Below are positions 28,683 through 38,610 of a stretch of 64,000 nucleotides of DNA, piece after piece. Each line of letters opens with the position of its first letter. Positions within the stretch are counted from its first letter, which is position 1. The stretch comes from Rhodospirillales bacterium (lineage in GTDB: Bacteria > Pseudomonadota > Alphaproteobacteria > SMXQ01): contig JABIXC010000017.1 in assembly GCA_018666775.1 (NCBI GenBank), positions 248,001 through 312,000 on the forward strand, given 5' to 3'. Below the pieces are notes generated by a model. The model did no database searches. It saw only the letters and a program-made list of their open reading frames with translations, and had not been told where the DNA came from. The translations under genes were made by a program, and so were the position numbers.

Positions 28683-29579
28683 TCAGGGTTTAACGACGAT
28701 GCAACTTGCTTTACGGGCAGCAAGTTTGCCGCAAACGGCGGCGGCCTTTGCACGCGTTGAGAAAGGCCCTGCACGCAAACGGTAATAGGTGCCGCGTTTG
28801 CCAAGGTTGGCGCGAACAATAAAAATTTTCACATTGCCCAGAATTTTATTGTGGGCCGTGCGGGTGCGTTTTGCGAGGGCCTTTGCACCCTTGCTGGAAC
28901 GAACGGCACTCAACTGAATTTGAAACGCGCCCTTTGGCATAATCTTTGTCTTGGCGGCAGGTTTGGCAGGCTTTTTCAGGGCCAATTTTTTGACAGCAGG
29001 CTTAACAGGTTTGGCGGCTACCTTAACCACGGTCTTTGGCGCAGGGGCGGGGCTGGCTTTGATCTCTGGTGCTTTTTGCGGCGCGGCTGGCTTTGGGCGC
29101 ATCTCAGGCTTTTCTGGCACCAAAGGTCCAACCGGTGGGGTGGATTCTGTTTCGGCCATGGCAGGTGCCGGTGCGGCGGGTTTCGCCATCGGTTTTTCAG
29201 GGGGCGGCATCAAGCGCTCCACATTTTTAGTCGCACCATCGGGGTTGATCCGGGCAAAGACCTGTTTGTCACGATTGGGAATTTTTAAGCCCCCGGGTTT
29301 TTCCGGGCGAATTTTGATCGCGGCTTTATCGGCCTGAATGATGGGCACGGTCGTTGCTGAATCTTTTTGCCCTTGATTGGTGGCATACCAAGCAATGCCT
29401 GCAAAGCCGGTAACGGCGGCAACAGCGGCTGCAATGCCCAGCATTTTGTTGCGCAGTGGTGCAGGCTGCGAACTTGATTGTTCTCTATCTGATTCAGGTG
29501 GCACGTTGATGGTCTCCAAATTTAGCGCGTTTCGAGTGGGTTCAGGGCTTTCTGACCCACCAGCGTTGTTGTCACTCAT
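28683..29579 (-). CDS. SPOR-domain inner-membrane protein
   Basis: A 298-residue bitopic protein. A cytoplasmic N-terminus of about 47 residues is followed by one helix (MLGIAAAVAAVTGFAGIAWY). A long periplasmic linker rich in Pro, Ala and Lys comes next, and a C-terminal SPOR domain from about residue 217 (FQIQLSAVRSSKGAKAL to the end). SPOR domains bind denuded glycan strands at the septum, so a division-site role is likely. The ATG overlaps the argS stop by one base (TGATG). Confidence 0.88.
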   Translation of the reverse strand: MSDNNAGGSESPEPTRNALNLETINVPPESDREQSSSQPAPLRNKMLGIAAAVAAVTGFAGIAWYATNQGQKDSATTVPIIQADKAAIKIRPEKPGGLKIPNRDKQVFARINPDGATKNVERLMPPPEKPMAKPAAPAPAMAETESTPPVGPLVPEKPEMRPKPAAPQKAPEIKASPAPAPKTVVKVAAKPVKPAVKKLALKKPAKPAAKTKIMPKGAFQIQLSAVRSSKGAKALAKRTRTAHNKILGNVKIFIVRANLGKRGTYYRLRAGPFSTRAKAAAVCGKLAARKASCIVVKP

Positions 29580-31342
29580 CAGCGCATCTCCTCGACAGGG
29601 TTTACTCCAAATACCTTAAGCCCCGATGCAATGACAAGGGCCATGGCACGAACCAGCGCAAGCCTTGCCAGGGTTGTCTCTTTGTCATCGACAATAAATC
29701 GGCGTTCCGCATCCGTGTTGCCTTGATTCCAAAGCCCGTGAAATGCAGCGGCAAGTTCCTGAAGATAATATGCCACACGGTGGGGTTCATGGGATTGGGC
29801 GGCACTTTCAACGATCCGTGGCCAGGTTGCCATCAGTTTGATCAGGGCAATTTCAGAATCATCGACCAACGCATCAAATGATCCCTGGCTCAAGGCCTTA
29901 ACACTGGTGTCAAGATCGGGGAAGGCTTCCAAGGCGTTGCGCAGGATAGAAAATGCCCGGGCATGGGCATATTGAACATAGAAAACGGGATTGTCGCGGG
30001 TTTGTTCGGTTACTTTTTGCAGGTCAAAATCCAGGGTCACATCGTTTGACCGGGTGAGCATGATGAAGCGAACCACATCGCACCCCACTGCATCGACCAC
30101 TTCGCGAAGGGTGACAAAGGTGCCCGCGCGCTTGGACATTTTAACCGGTTCGCCGCCGTCCAGAAGATGCACCAATTGGCACAGTTTGACATCCAGTGCA
30201 CCTTGGCCATCGGTCAATGCCTTCACCGATGACGCCATCCGTTTGACGTAGCCACCGTGATCTGCCCCCCAGACATCGATCATGGTATCGAACCCACGGC
30301 GGAATTTATCCAGATGATAGGCGGTGTCTGATGCAAAATAGGTCCAGCCCCCATCGGATTTCTTAAGCGGCCGGTCAATATCGTCGCCAAATTCGCTGGA
30401 TTTGAACAGAACCTGTGGCCTTGGTTCCCAATCATCCGTTTTCATGCCCTTTGGCGGTTCCAGAACACCGGTATAGATCAGGTCTTTTCCTTCCAGCAAA
30501 GCGAAGGATTCATCCACCCTGCCCCCATCCACCAAAGCCTTTTCTGATGAAAAGACGGCGTGGTTTACCCCCAGACTGGCAAGATCGTCTCTGATCAGGT
30601 CCATCATGGCATCAATGGCAAAGGTGCGGATATCGGCAAGCCATGTGGCTTCATCCCCTTCCATCCATTGATCGCCGTATTTCGCAGCCAAGGCTGCGCC
30701 AACGTCTTTCAGGTAGTCACCGGGATACAGGCCTTCGGGTATTGCTCCGATGGCTTCGCCATTTGCCTCGCGATAACGCAAATGGACTGAGCGCGCCAAT
30801 TGATCAACCTGTGCGCCTGCATCGTTGATGTAATATTCGCGGCAAACATCAAACCCGGTCTTTTCCAACAACGATGCCAATACATCGCCCACCACGGCGC
30901 CTCGGGCATGGCCCACATGCATGGGGCCGGTGGGATTGGCAGAAACGTATTCGATATTGATTTTTTTGCCGTCCCCCAGATTGGAATCGCCGTACGTTAT
31001 GCCCTTTTCAAGCACATCGCGCAGACGACCCATCCAGAATTCGCGATCAAGGCGCATATTGATGAAACCGGGCCCTGCAACACTGACCTCTGTGACCGAT
31101 GTGTGGGTGCCAAGGCGACCTGCCAGCAATTCTGCCACATCGCGCGGTTTCATTTTAGCCACTTTTGACAAAACCATGGCCGCATTGGTTGAAATATCAC
31201 CATGGGCAGGATCGCGCGGGGGTTCGCATGTAACGCGTGCGCAAACAGGGTCTTGCGCGATGCCATCGGGCAGCAGACCTTCTTCTGACAGGTCTTTAAC
31301 TACTTTGATAATTTCACACTGGAAGTTACTGAATAAATTCAT
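29579..31342 (-). CDS. argS: Arginyl-tRNA synthetase
   Basis: A class I synthetase that charges tRNA-Arg. The N-terminal Add1 domain is followed by the HIGH motif in [15 protein letters not shown] and the KMSK motif in [14 protein letters not shown], kept here as a canonical KMSK though many ArgRS have lost it. The C-terminal anticodon domain ends at the family's usual position. It has 587 residues. It is downstream of dgt by two bases and coupled to the SPOR gene. Confidence 0.96.
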   Translation of the reverse strand: MNLFSNFQCEIIKVVKDLSEEGLLPDGIAQDPVCARVTCEPPRDPAHGDISTNAAMVLSKVAKMKPRDVAELLAGRLGTHTSVTEVSVAGPGFINMRLDREFWMGRLRDVLEKGITYGDSNLGDGKKINIEYVSANPTGPMHVGHARGAVVGDVLASLLEKTGFDVCREYYINDAGAQVDQLARSVHLRYREANGEAIGAIPEGLYPGDYLKDVGAALAAKYGDQWMEGDEATWLADIRTFAIDAMMDLIRDDLASLGVNHAVFSSEKALVDGGRVDESFALLEGKDLIYTGVLEPPKGMKTDDWEPRPQVLFKSSEFGDDIDRPLKKSDGGWTYFASDTAYHLDKFRRGFDTMIDVWGADHGGYVKRMASSVKALTDGQGALDVKLCQLVHLLDGGEPVKMSKRAGTFVTLREVVDAVGCDVVRFIMLTRSNDVTLDFDLQKVTEQTRDNPVFYVQYAHARAFSILRNALEAFPDLDTSVKALSQGSFDALVDDSEIALIKLMATWPRIVESAAQSHEPHRVAYYLQELAAAFHGLWNQGNTDAERRFIVDDKETTLARLALVRAMALVIASGLKVFGVNPVEEMR

Positions 31343-31344
31343 TT

Positions 31345-32565
31345 TTAATTCTTCATATCAACGCCGCCGATCAGGCGGTCATGTTCACTGATGGCGTATC
31401 GGTCAGTCATTCCGGCAATGTAATCCCCGACCACCCGGGCGCTCTCTTGTTTCCCTGATGTGCGCCATTCCTCAGGCAATTGATCAGGATTGCTAAGGTA
31501 GAGGTCAAACAGGTCACGGATGATTTTGGCCCCGGCTTCGGTCATTTTGTTGACGCTTTCATGGCGATACATGCGCTGAAACAGGAATTTCTTCAGCGCC
31601 CGGTCGTTTTCAGCCATTGGGGCGGAAAAAGCAATGACAGGATGATCCAAATTGCGAATTTCATCAGCCGAACGGGGCTGGGCGGCCTCGATCCTGTGTC
31701 TGGATTCAACGATCAGGTCTGATACCATCGCGTTGATCAGGCGGCGCACTGCTTCATGGATCAACCGTGTTTGCTCTAGCCCCGGCCATTTTTCTGAAAC
31801 TTTTTTGAAAATCGGCCCGGCCAAGGGGGTGTCGGCCATGTCTTCGGTTGTGAATAATCCGGCGCGCAAGCCATCGTCAATGTCATGGTTGTTATAGGCG
31901 ATATCATCGGCAAGGGAGGCAGCTTGTGCTTCTGCGCTGGCAAAGGTATGGAGATCCAGCGGGAATTTGGCATCAAACCCAAGGATGGCATCACTGATGA
32001 CTTCATGTTCCGGGTCATGGGACACAACCAGCGGCCCGTTATGTTTGACGACCCCTTCCAGGGTTTCCCAGGTCAGGTTGATGCCATCAAATTCTGCATA
32101 GCGGCATTCAAGTTGGGTCAAAATCTTTAACGTGTGCGCGTTGTGATCGAACCCGCCATAGTCCTTCATGGCCGAATTCAGGGCATCTTCCCCGGCATGG
32201 CCAAAGGGGGTGTGGCCTAAATCATGGGCCAGCGCCAAGGCTTCGGCCAAATCTTCGTTGAGCCCCAATGCGCGGGCAATAGAGCGCGCGATTTGGCTGA
32301 CTTCCAGAGAATGGGTCAACCGGGTCCGGTAATGATCCCCGATGTGATACACGAAAACCTGGGTTTTATGCTTGAGGCGGCGAAATGCGGTGGAATGGAT
32401 GACGCGGTCGCGATCGCGCTGAAATTCGGAACGCCCGGAACTGGGGGGTTCTGAATGGAGCCGCCCCCTGCTTTGGGCTGGATCGCAGGCGTATTCAGCA
32501 AGTCTTGGCCCAAAGGGGGGGCCAAAGGATGCTGATTTCGATTTTGGGTCGGGTTTTGTTGCCAT
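31345..32565 (-). CDS. dgt: Deoxyguanosinetriphosphate triphosphohydrolase-like protein
   Basis: An HD-domain dNTPase-like enzyme of 406 residues that would hydrolyse dGTP or related dNTPs to the nucleoside and tripolyphosphate. The metal site is seen in [17 protein letters not shown] and [15 protein letters not shown], with a later Asp in [16 protein letters not shown]. It matches the shorter alphaproteobacterial type lacking the E. coli insert. It is divergent from erpA and precedes argS. Confidence 0.94.
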   Translation of the reverse strand: MATKPDPKSKSASFGPPFGPRLAEYACDPAQSRGRLHSEPPSSGRSEFQRDRDRVIHSTAFRRLKHKTQVFVYHIGDHYRTRLTHSLEVSQIARSIARALGLNEDLAEALALAHDLGHTPFGHAGEDALNSAMKDYGGFDHNAHTLKILTQLECRYAEFDGINLTWETLEGVVKHNGPLVVSHDPEHEVISDAILGFDAKFPLDLHTFASAEAQAASLADDIAYNNHDIDDGLRAGLFTTEDMADTPLAGPIFKKVSEKWPGLEQTRLIHEAVRRLINAMVSDLIVESRHRIEAAQPRSADEIRNLDHPVIAFSAPMAENDRALKKFLFQRMYRHESVNKMTEAGAKIIRDLFDLYLSNPDQLPEEWRTSGKQESARVVGDYIAGMTDRYAISEHDRLIGGVDMKN

Positions 32566-32690
32566 TTATCCTCTGGGCACAATTTTTAGCATTTTTTTAC
32601 GCGCCACGTGTTTTCCTTAATTTCACACGCTGAGTGCGTCGGCGCAATGGGAGAAAACCGGGAAAAACCAAGCTTGCCAAAAATTGTTAA

Positions 32691-32719
32691 TTGACAAATT
32701 GCGAATGATTATTAGATAA
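32691..32719 (+). promoter_or_regulatory. Likely erpA promoter
   Basis: TTGACA at 32691-32696 is a perfect sigma-70-type -35 element. An AT-rich AGATAA at 32714-32719, 17 bases on, can act as a -10. The erpA ATG is at 32741 with GGAG at 32731-32734. The -10 match is weak. Confidence 0.5.
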
Positions 32720-32740
32720 AGGATTAGAACGGAGATCAAA

Positions 32741-33115
32741 ATGGAACCAACCTCTCATTCATCTGGCAATCCAACGGGCAATCCTGAGTCTGTAGTCGTC
32801 AGTGCGGGTGCCGTAAAACGCATCAAAGAGCTGCTTGTTGAACCAGAACATGTGGGCCGCGTATTGCGGGTTGCGGTTGATGGTGGCGGTTGTTCCGGTT
32901 TTGCCTATGAATTTTCATTCGATGATGGTGCCAAAGCAGATGACATCATCATTGAAAAAGACGGCATCACCTTGGTTGTTGATAAAACCTCTCTTGGGTT
33001 CTTGAGCGGCTCAGAAATAGATTATCTGGAAGAAATGGTTGGGGCGGCATTCAAGGTACACAATCCCAATGCTGTTTCATCGTGTGGCTGCGGGAATTCC
33101 TTTTCCGTGGGCTGA
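32741..33115 (+). CDS. erpA: Iron-sulfur cluster insertion protein (A-type carrier)
   Basis: An A-type carrier that delivers Fe-S clusters to target enzymes. The three ligand cysteines are Cys51 in DGGGCSGFAYEF and Cys115 and Cys117 in SSCGCGNSF. The length is 124 residues. The ribosome site GGAG lies six bases before the ATG. It is divergent from dgt and followed by its own terminator. The erpA name rests on position and similarity; another IscA-type assignment is possible. Confidence 0.92.
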   Translation: MEPTSHSSGNPTGNPESVVVSAGAVKRIKELLVEPEHVGRVLRVAVDGGGCSGFAYEFSFDDGAKADDIIIEKDGITLVVDKTSLGFLSGSEIDYLEEMVGAAFKVHNPNAVSSCGCGNSFSVG

Positions 33116-33139
33116 TCGGGGCTGGCTTGCTACAGTGAC

Positions 33140-33167
33140 GGGTCTGCATGTGCAGGCCCTTTTTTTT
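33140..33167 (+). terminator. Terminator after erpA
   Basis: The stem GGG-T-CTGCA with TGCAG-G-CCC has a 2-base loop and one internal mismatch, and is followed by eight T (33160-33167). It lies 24 bases after the erpA stop and just before the xthA ribosome site. Confidence 0.85.
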
Positions 33168-33178
33168 GGTATCAAATT

Positions 33179-33183
33179 CGGAG
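33179..33183 (+). promoter_or_regulatory. Ribosome binding site deciding the TTG start of xthA
   Basis: CGGAG lies seven bases before a TTG at 33191. No ATG or GTG is available at the canonical start of the protein, so this site makes TTG the start codon. Confidence 0.7.
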
Positions 33184-33190
33184 TTGTTTT

Positions 33191-33979
33191 TTGGTCAAGA
33201 TCGCCACCTGGAATGTTAATTCCATCAAGGTTCGCCTCCCCCATGTTCTCGATTGGTTGAAGACGGCTGAGCCCGATATTTTGTTGTTACAAGAACTGAA
33301 ATGCATTGAAGACAATTTTCCGCGCATGGAAATTGAAGATGCAGGCTATTCGGTCGCCGTTGCGGGTCAGAAAACCTATAACGGCGTTGCCATCCTTTCT
33401 AAAACCCAGCTGGAAGATGTGATCACGGAATTGCCCGGCGATGATCAGGACGAACAGGCCCGATACGTTGAGGCTGTCACGGACGTTGATGGATGCGTTT
33501 TGCGTGTGGGGTCCATTTATTTGCCCAATGGCAATCCGGTGGATACTGAAAAATACGATTACAAACTGGCCTGGATGGATCGGTTGCAAACCCATGCCAA
33601 AAATTTGTTGGCGGATGAAGAAGTGGTCGTGTTGGCGGGTGATTATAATATCATCCCGGAAGATGCCGATGTGTGGGACCCAGAAGCGTGGCGCGATGAT
33701 GCCTTGTTCAGGATGGAGACCCGACAAAAATTTCGGTCCATTTTGAACCTTGGCTACACAGAAGCCTTCCGTGCCCTGCATTCAGAATTGGGGCGTTATT
33801 CGTTTTGGGATTACCAAAGGGGTGCGTGGCAGAAGGATTATGGTATTCGCATCGACCACTTGTTGCTAAGCCCGCAAGCAACCGATTTGTTAACCGCATG
33901 CGATATCGACAAAAAACCCCGTGGTCTGGAACGGGCATCGGATCATACGCCTGTGTGGTGTGAACTCACGCCCAAATAA
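33191..33979 (+). CDS. xthA: Exodeoxyribonuclease III (AP endonuclease)
   Basis: A 262-residue enzyme that cleaves DNA at abasic sites and has 3'-5' exonuclease activity in base excision repair. The N-terminus is MVKIATWNVNSIKVRLPHVL. Catalytic residues appear in DILLLQELKC (Glu), AGDYNIIPED (Asp, Asn) and RASDHTPVWCEL (Asp-His). Translation starts at TTG. Its last codons and stop are duplicated just downstream as a 21-base direct repeat. Confidence 0.95.
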   Translation: MVKIATWNVNSIKVRLPHVLDWLKTAEPDILLLQELKCIEDNFPRMEIEDAGYSVAVAGQKTYNGVAILSKTQLEDVITELPGDDQDEQARYVEAVTDVDGCVLRVGSIYLPNGNPVDTEKYDYKLAWMDRLQTHAKNLLADEEVVVLAGDYNIIPEDADVWDPEAWRDDALFRMETRQKFRSILNLGYTEAFRALHSELGRYSFWDYQRGAWQKDYGIRIDHLLLSPQATDLLTACDIDKKPRGLERASDHTPVWCELTPK

Positions 33980-34004
33980 TATTTGTGAACTCACGCCCAA
34001 ATAA
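33959..34004 (+). repeat. 21-base direct repeat covering the 3' end of xthA
   Basis: A 21-base unit including the last codons and the TAA stop of xthA occurs at 33959-33979 and again, identically, at 33984-34004, with a period of 25 bases. It looks like a recent local tandem duplication. The second copy is untranslated. Confidence 0.85.
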
Positions 34005-34018
34005 ACCAGTATGTGGTG

Positions 34019-34531
34019 CTAGTCCCGCCGTCGGCCGTTTAACAAAATATGGTAATCGAGCACCGGAGCGCCCTCATCCATTTCTGATAATATTTGTGCC
34101 ACCCGGCCCCGATGATAGGTTTGGTGATTGAACATATGAAGCACCAGATGATCGGATGCATCACGACGGAACTGTCCTTCGGAATCCTTGTATTGGAACT
34201 GTGCAGACAGAAAGACGATTGTGATGTTCTGGACGAAGTCTTCAATTCTTTCGTCTTCTTCGGCGCGCGCATGTTTTAGCGTTTTAAAGTCTGAATAAAG
34301 GATTTCATCGCGGGCGACATTTTCAATGTTATCACCGCGAAACCGGTTCATCCAGTCGCGATCAACAACCATGGCATAATTCAGAATGCCAAAGATGCTG
34401 TGTTTTGTGTTGGGACGTTCCTTGTTCAGAACATCTTCTGGAATGGTAGAGCAGTATTCATAGAGCAGCTCATTGGCCATTCGGTTATAGCGGCCATAGT
34501 TCTCAAGCGTTGATAAAAGTGATGCGGACAA
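34019..34531 (-). CDS. DinB-family (DUF664-like) protein
   Basis: A 170-residue four-helix-bundle protein of the DinB superfamily, many of which are metal-dependent thiol transferases or hydrolases. Two of the usual three metal histidines are in HMFNHQTYHRGRVAQIL. The first, expected in the helix before VVDRDW, is replaced by Tyr (ILNYAMVVDRDW). The start is a TTG with the strong AGGGGGAG seven bases upstream, overlapping the end of ilvD; the frame extends further but with foreign residues inside ilvD. It is probably cotranscribed with ilvD. Its substrate is unknown. Confidence 0.8.
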   Translation of the reverse strand: MSASLLSTLENYGRYNRMANELLYEYCSTIPEDVLNKERPNTKHSIFGILNYAMVVDRDWMNRFRGDNIENVARDEILYSDFKTLKHARAEEDERIEDFVQNITIVFLSAQFQYKDSEGQFRRDASDHLVLHMFNHQTYHRGRVAQILSEMDEGAPVLDYHILLNGRRRD

Positions 34532-34545
34532 TTTGGCGCTCCCCC

Positions 34546-36279
34546 TTAAATATCTGCGTAAACATGAGTTTCTTTTTCTGCACCCGGATGGGTTACGGCC
34601 CCTTCGTGTGCAGGGCCAACCAGTTGGGCATATTTCCATAACGCGCCGGATTGATGATTGTTCACCCGTGGCTTCCATTTTTTGCGGCGTTCCGCCAGTT
34701 CGGCTTCAGACAGCTGGACATCAAGGGTTCCGATATCGGCATTGATGGAAATGATATCGCCGTCTTCCAACAGGCCAATGGGGCCGCCAACGGCGGCTTC
34801 AGGCCCGACATGGCCGATACAAAAACCCCGGGTGCCTCCGGAAAAGCGACCATCGGTGATGAGTGCGACTTTTTCGCCCATCCCGCGACCATAAAGCGCA
34901 GCAGTCGTGGAAAGCATTTCACGCATGCCGGGGCCCCCTATTGGGCCTTCGTATCGGATGACGATCACGTCGCCGTCCTGGATGCGGCCTTCGACCACGG
35001 CGGCAAAGGTATCTTCTTCACAATCAAAGCACCGCGCAGGGCCTTCAAAGACGTGGGTCTTCATGCCGGCTACTTTTACGATGGCACCATCAGGCGCAAG
35101 GGAGCCCTTTAGCCCGACCACCCCACCGGTTGGTGTGATGGGGCTGGTGGCTGGATAGATCACATCTTGATCTGTAGGGAATTCGACGTCCGCATGATTT
35201 TCGGCCAAGGTCTTTCCCGTGACAGTCATGCAACTGCCATCAAGGATGCCAGCATCGAGTAAGGTTTTTATGACCACAGGCACGCCGCCGACATCGAACA
35301 GGTCTTTGGCAACGTAACGCCCGCCCGGTTTCAAATCGGCAATGTAGGGGGTTTCTTTGAAGATTTTGGTGACATCATCAAGGTTGAATTCAATCCCCAC
35401 TTCGTGGGCCATGGCGGGCAGATGTAACCCGGCATTGGTGGACCCCCCAGTGGCGGCGACGACCTTTGCAGCATTTTCCAGTGCTGCGCGGGTGACAATA
35501 TCGCGCGGGCGAAGGTTGCGTTCCAAAAGTTCCATCACCATCTTGCCCGATGCTTCGGCATATTCATCCCTGCTTTCATACGGTGCGGGTGCGCCCGCTG
35601 ATCCCGGCAAGGCCAGACCAATGGCTTCGGAAACACAGGCCATGGTGTTGGCCGTGAACTGACCCCCACAAGACCCGGCAGATGGGCAGGCAACGCATTC
35701 AAGTTCATGGAGGTCTTCATCAGACATGTTGCCAGCGGCGTGTTGGCCGACCCCTTCAAAGACATCGACCACGGTGACATCATTGCCCTTGAATTTACCG
35801 GGCAAAATGGTGCCGCCATACATGAATACGGCGGGCACGTTCAGGCGCAACATCACCATCATCATGCCGGGCAGGGATTTATCGCACCCTGCAAGACCAA
35901 CCAATGCGTCATAAGAATGCCCACGCATGGTTAGTTCGACCGAGTCTGCAATCACGTCACGGGACACCAGAGATGATTTCATCCCTTCATGGCCCATGGC
36001 GATGCCGTCGGTGACGGTGATGGTCGTGAATTCACGCGGGGTGCCGCCTTCGCCGGCGACGCCGCGTTTAACGGCCTGTGCCTGGCGCGACAGCGATATA
36101 TTGCAAGGGGCTGCTTCGTTCCAGCAGGTGGCAACACCAACGAATGGCTGGTGGATTTCTTTTTCCGATAACCCCATGGCGTAATAATACGACCGGTGTG
36201 GTGCGTGTTCTGGGCCTTCGGTCACATGGCGCGAGGGCAGTTTGTTTTTGTCGAAGCGCGGGTTGGTATCATCAGGCAT
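34546..36279 (-). CDS. ilvD: Dihydroxy-acid dehydratase
   Basis: IlvD makes the 2-oxo acid precursors of valine, leucine and isoleucine and needs an Fe-S cluster. The Cys ligands are seen in [13 protein letters not shown] and [16 protein letters not shown]. The C-terminal domain has [20 protein letters not shown]. It has 577 residues, the normal length. It begins after a terminator belonging to the Mo-hydroxylase genes, and the DinB-like gene follows in the same direction. Confidence 0.96.
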   Translation of the reverse strand: MPDDTNPRFDKNKLPSRHVTEGPEHAPHRSYYYAMGLSEKEIHQPFVGVATCWNEAAPCNISLSRQAQAVKRGVAGEGGTPREFTTITVTDGIAMGHEGMKSSLVSRDVIADSVELTMRGHSYDALVGLAGCDKSLPGMMMVMLRLNVPAVFMYGGTILPGKFKGNDVTVVDVFEGVGQHAAGNMSDEDLHELECVACPSAGSCGGQFTANTMACVSEAIGLALPGSAGAPAPYESRDEYAEASGKMVMELLERNLRPRDIVTRAALENAAKVVAATGGSTNAGLHLPAMAHEVGIEFNLDDVTKIFKETPYIADLKPGGRYVAKDLFDVGGVPVVIKTLLDAGILDGSCMTVTGKTLAENHADVEFPTDQDVIYPATSPITPTGGVVGLKGSLAPDGAIVKVAGMKTHVFEGPARCFDCEEDTFAAVVEGRIQDGDVIVIRYEGPIGGPGMREMLSTTAALYGRGMGEKVALITDGRFSGGTRGFCIGHVGPEAAVGGPIGLLEDGDIISINADIGTLDVQLSEAELAERRKKWKPRVNNHQSGALWKYAQLVGPAHEGAVTHPGAEKETHVYADI

Positions 36280-36340
36280 GGGAAATCCTCTTTAAGCAAA
36301 ACGTTAGGTGTTGGTTCATAGCATATAAAAAAGTCAGAAT

Positions 36341-36375
36341 AAAAAAAGGGCCGCAGATTAATCTGCGACCCTTTT
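36341..36375 (-). terminator. Terminator after the molybdenum hydroxylase genes
   Basis: AAAAGGG-C-CGCAGAT (36344-36358) pairs with ATCTGCG-A-CCCTTTT (36361-36375), with one internal mismatch and a tight loop. On the minus strand it ends in seven T. It lies 22 bases after the stop of the large subunit gene and upstream of ilvD. Confidence 0.85.
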
Positions 36376-36396
36376 GCCATTATTTTGGCGTTTCCT

Positions 36397-38607
36397 CTAA
36401 CTTTTTAAGGCAGCCAATACCCGTTCTTCTGTAAACGGCATATGATTAAGCCGCTTTCCAGTCAGTGCAAAGAACGCATTGGCGATGGCAGCCCCCATTC
36501 CGGGACCCCCGATTTCGCCAAGGCCTGTGGGTTTGGTGTCGCGATCCAGGAATTCCACGTGCAGTTCTTCTGGCGCATCAGACATGCGCAACACGTGATA
36601 ATCGTTGAAATTGGACTGTTCAACAGTGCCATTTTTGATGGTGGCCCGTTCCTTCAACAAAGAAGACATGGCGTACATTACGCCACTTTCGATGTTGCGG
36701 GTGGCTGCATCTGGCTGAACCACAACCCCGCCATCAACGGCCGACCAAACCTTGTGGACCTTGATCTTGCCTGATTTCCGATCAACGGAAATTTCCGCAA
36801 CCTGTGCGCCCAGTGATCCAGAACGTTCCGTCATGGAAAGGCCGATGGCACGTCCTTTGGGGCGTTTGGCTTTCCAGTCAGACATCTTGCCGACTTTCTC
36901 CAAAACACTCCGGGCCTTTTTATTGACGGGCACATGTTTGAGGCGATATTCCAGCGGGTCAACGCCTTGGCCAACAGCAATTTGATCGATTAATGATTCG
37001 ATGGCATAGACGTTGAAGACATGGGCCACGGCGCGCCAATGTTTGGTGCGGATGCCGTGTTTGCCACTGGATTTTTCGGTGACCAATTGGTTCGGGACTT
37101 TGTAGTACTTGCTAATTTTAGCACCACCGGAAAGCAGCCTGCGACCATCACCGATGATCCCGTGCCGCCAGCCAACCAGATTTCCTGATCCATCAAGTGC
37201 CGCTTCAAGATGCTGAAAGGACTGGGGCCGGAACATGCCGTAATTGATGTCCTCTTCCCGGGTCCAGATCATCTTGACCGGTTTTTTGATGGCTTTGGAA
37301 ATCAGTGCCGCTTCAATGGTGTAATCGCCCTTGGAGCGTCGCCCAAAACCGCCACCCATATATTGCTGGTGGTGGGTGACTTGGTGTTTCTTGAATTTTA
37401 AGGCCCGCGCAATGGCCGAAACAGACCGTCCTGGTCCCTGGGTGCCTTCCCAAATTTCAACCCGGTCGCCTTGAACATGGGCAACGGCGTTAAGCGGTTC
37501 CATCTGGGCGTGATAGCCGTAATCGCTACGGAAATCAGCGCTGTAGGTTTTGGCCGCATTTTTGAACGTTGCACTATCTTTGCCTTTGGACACGATTTTT
37601 TTGCTCTTGGTTTTAGAGCTCATTAATTTTTTAGCGTAATCCTTTTCAAGGGTGGATTCTGAATCGTAACCCTTTGCCTTTTCCTTTGACCATTTGATCT
37701 CAATGGCAACCCGGGCAGCGAGCACATGTTCATAATTATCAGCAATGACTGCGACGCCTTCTTTCAGTTTCACCGTGCGGATAAAGCCCGGCAATTTTTT
37801 AAGTGCGGCTTCGTTCCAACTTTTTGGCCGGCCCCCTTGAATGGGTGAATGCACCGTTGATGCGTAAACCATTCCCGGAACCTGAACATCGATGGCGTAT
37901 TGTGCGGTGCCATTGACCTTTTCCGGTGTGTCGCGACGGGGCACAGATTTACCGATCAGGCGGAAGTCGCTCTTTTTCTTCAAGTCTGATTTTGAAATCT
38001 TTGGCATTTGCCTTGGTGGTTTGGCAAAGGCTGCGATTTGGCCATAGGTCAGACGATGTTCTTTCTTAGGCCCGATCACCAGATTGGGCTCTGTGCGAAC
38101 CTGTGACACAGGCACGCCCCATTCTTTGGCGGCACTGTCCATCAGAACCTTGCGAACCTGAGCACCGGCAATGCGCATGGGCTTGTGATACATCATCACG
38201 GCCCGTGACCCGACAATGGTCATGCCATATTGAATTTTTCCCCGTCGCATGCGGGAATAGCCATAGACCCTTGGATTGGCCGGAGCCCATTCAAGGAAAA
38301 CATGATCCCAATTGGCATCCATTTCTTCGGCCAGCATCAACGGCACGCTGGTCATGGACCCTTGGCCCATTTCGGCACCAGGCGTTTTGATGGTGATGGT
38401 GTTGTCAGGCGAAATGCGAACCCATGCGGAAATATCCAGATGCCCGGGGATAGCCTTGGCTTCTGTCGGGGTTAGCAAGTGCGCCGTGCCACCGGCACCA
38501 AAGGCAAGTGCGAAGCTAAGCCCGCTGGCGCCTTTCATGAAACCACGGCGGTTCAGTTCAGGGAGGGCATTTTTAAGGGCGGATTTTTTGATTAATGTGT
38601 CGGTCAT
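36397..38607 (-). CDS. Xanthine dehydrogenase-family molybdopterin-binding subunit (IorB-like)
   Basis: A 736-residue molybdenum hydroxylase large subunit related to isoquinoline 1-oxidoreductase beta and to membrane-associated aldehyde dehydrogenases. A twin-arginine signal (LNRRGFMKGASG) leads to an AEAKA-type cleavage region near residue 50, so the folded cofactor-loaded enzyme goes to the periplasm through Tat. Landmarks include IKTPGAEMGQGSMTSVPLML, YMGGGFGRRSKGDYTIEAAL and the catalytic Glu in GLGEIGGPGMGAAIANAFFA. The small Fe-S subunit gene lies three bases upstream. The usual cytochrome c partner is not in the window. The substrate is unknown. Confidence 0.88.
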   Translation of the reverse strand: MTDTLIKKSALKNALPELNRRGFMKGASGLSFALAFGAGGTAHLLTPTEAKAIPGHLDISAWVRISPDNTITIKTPGAEMGQGSMTSVPLMLAEEMDANWDHVFLEWAPANPRVYGYSRMRRGKIQYGMTIVGSRAVMMYHKPMRIAGAQVRKVLMDSAAKEWGVPVSQVRTEPNLVIGPKKEHRLTYGQIAAFAKPPRQMPKISKSDLKKKSDFRLIGKSVPRRDTPEKVNGTAQYAIDVQVPGMVYASTVHSPIQGGRPKSWNEAALKKLPGFIRTVKLKEGVAVIADNYEHVLAARVAIEIKWSKEKAKGYDSESTLEKDYAKKLMSSKTKSKKIVSKGKDSATFKNAAKTYSADFRSDYGYHAQMEPLNAVAHVQGDRVEIWEGTQGPGRSVSAIARALKFKKHQVTHHQQYMGGGFGRRSKGDYTIEAALISKAIKKPVKMIWTREEDINYGMFRPQSFQHLEAALDGSGNLVGWRHGIIGDGRRLLSGGAKISKYYKVPNQLVTEKSSGKHGIRTKHWRAVAHVFNVYAIESLIDQIAVGQGVDPLEYRLKHVPVNKKARSVLEKVGKMSDWKAKRPKGRAIGLSMTERSGSLGAQVAEISVDRKSGKIKVHKVWSAVDGGVVVQPDAATRNIESGVMYAMSSLLKERATIKNGTVEQSNFNDYHVLRMSDAPEELHVEFLDRDTKPTGLGEIGGPGMGAAIANAFFALTGKRLNHMPFTEERVLAALKS

Positions 38608-38610
38608 AAT

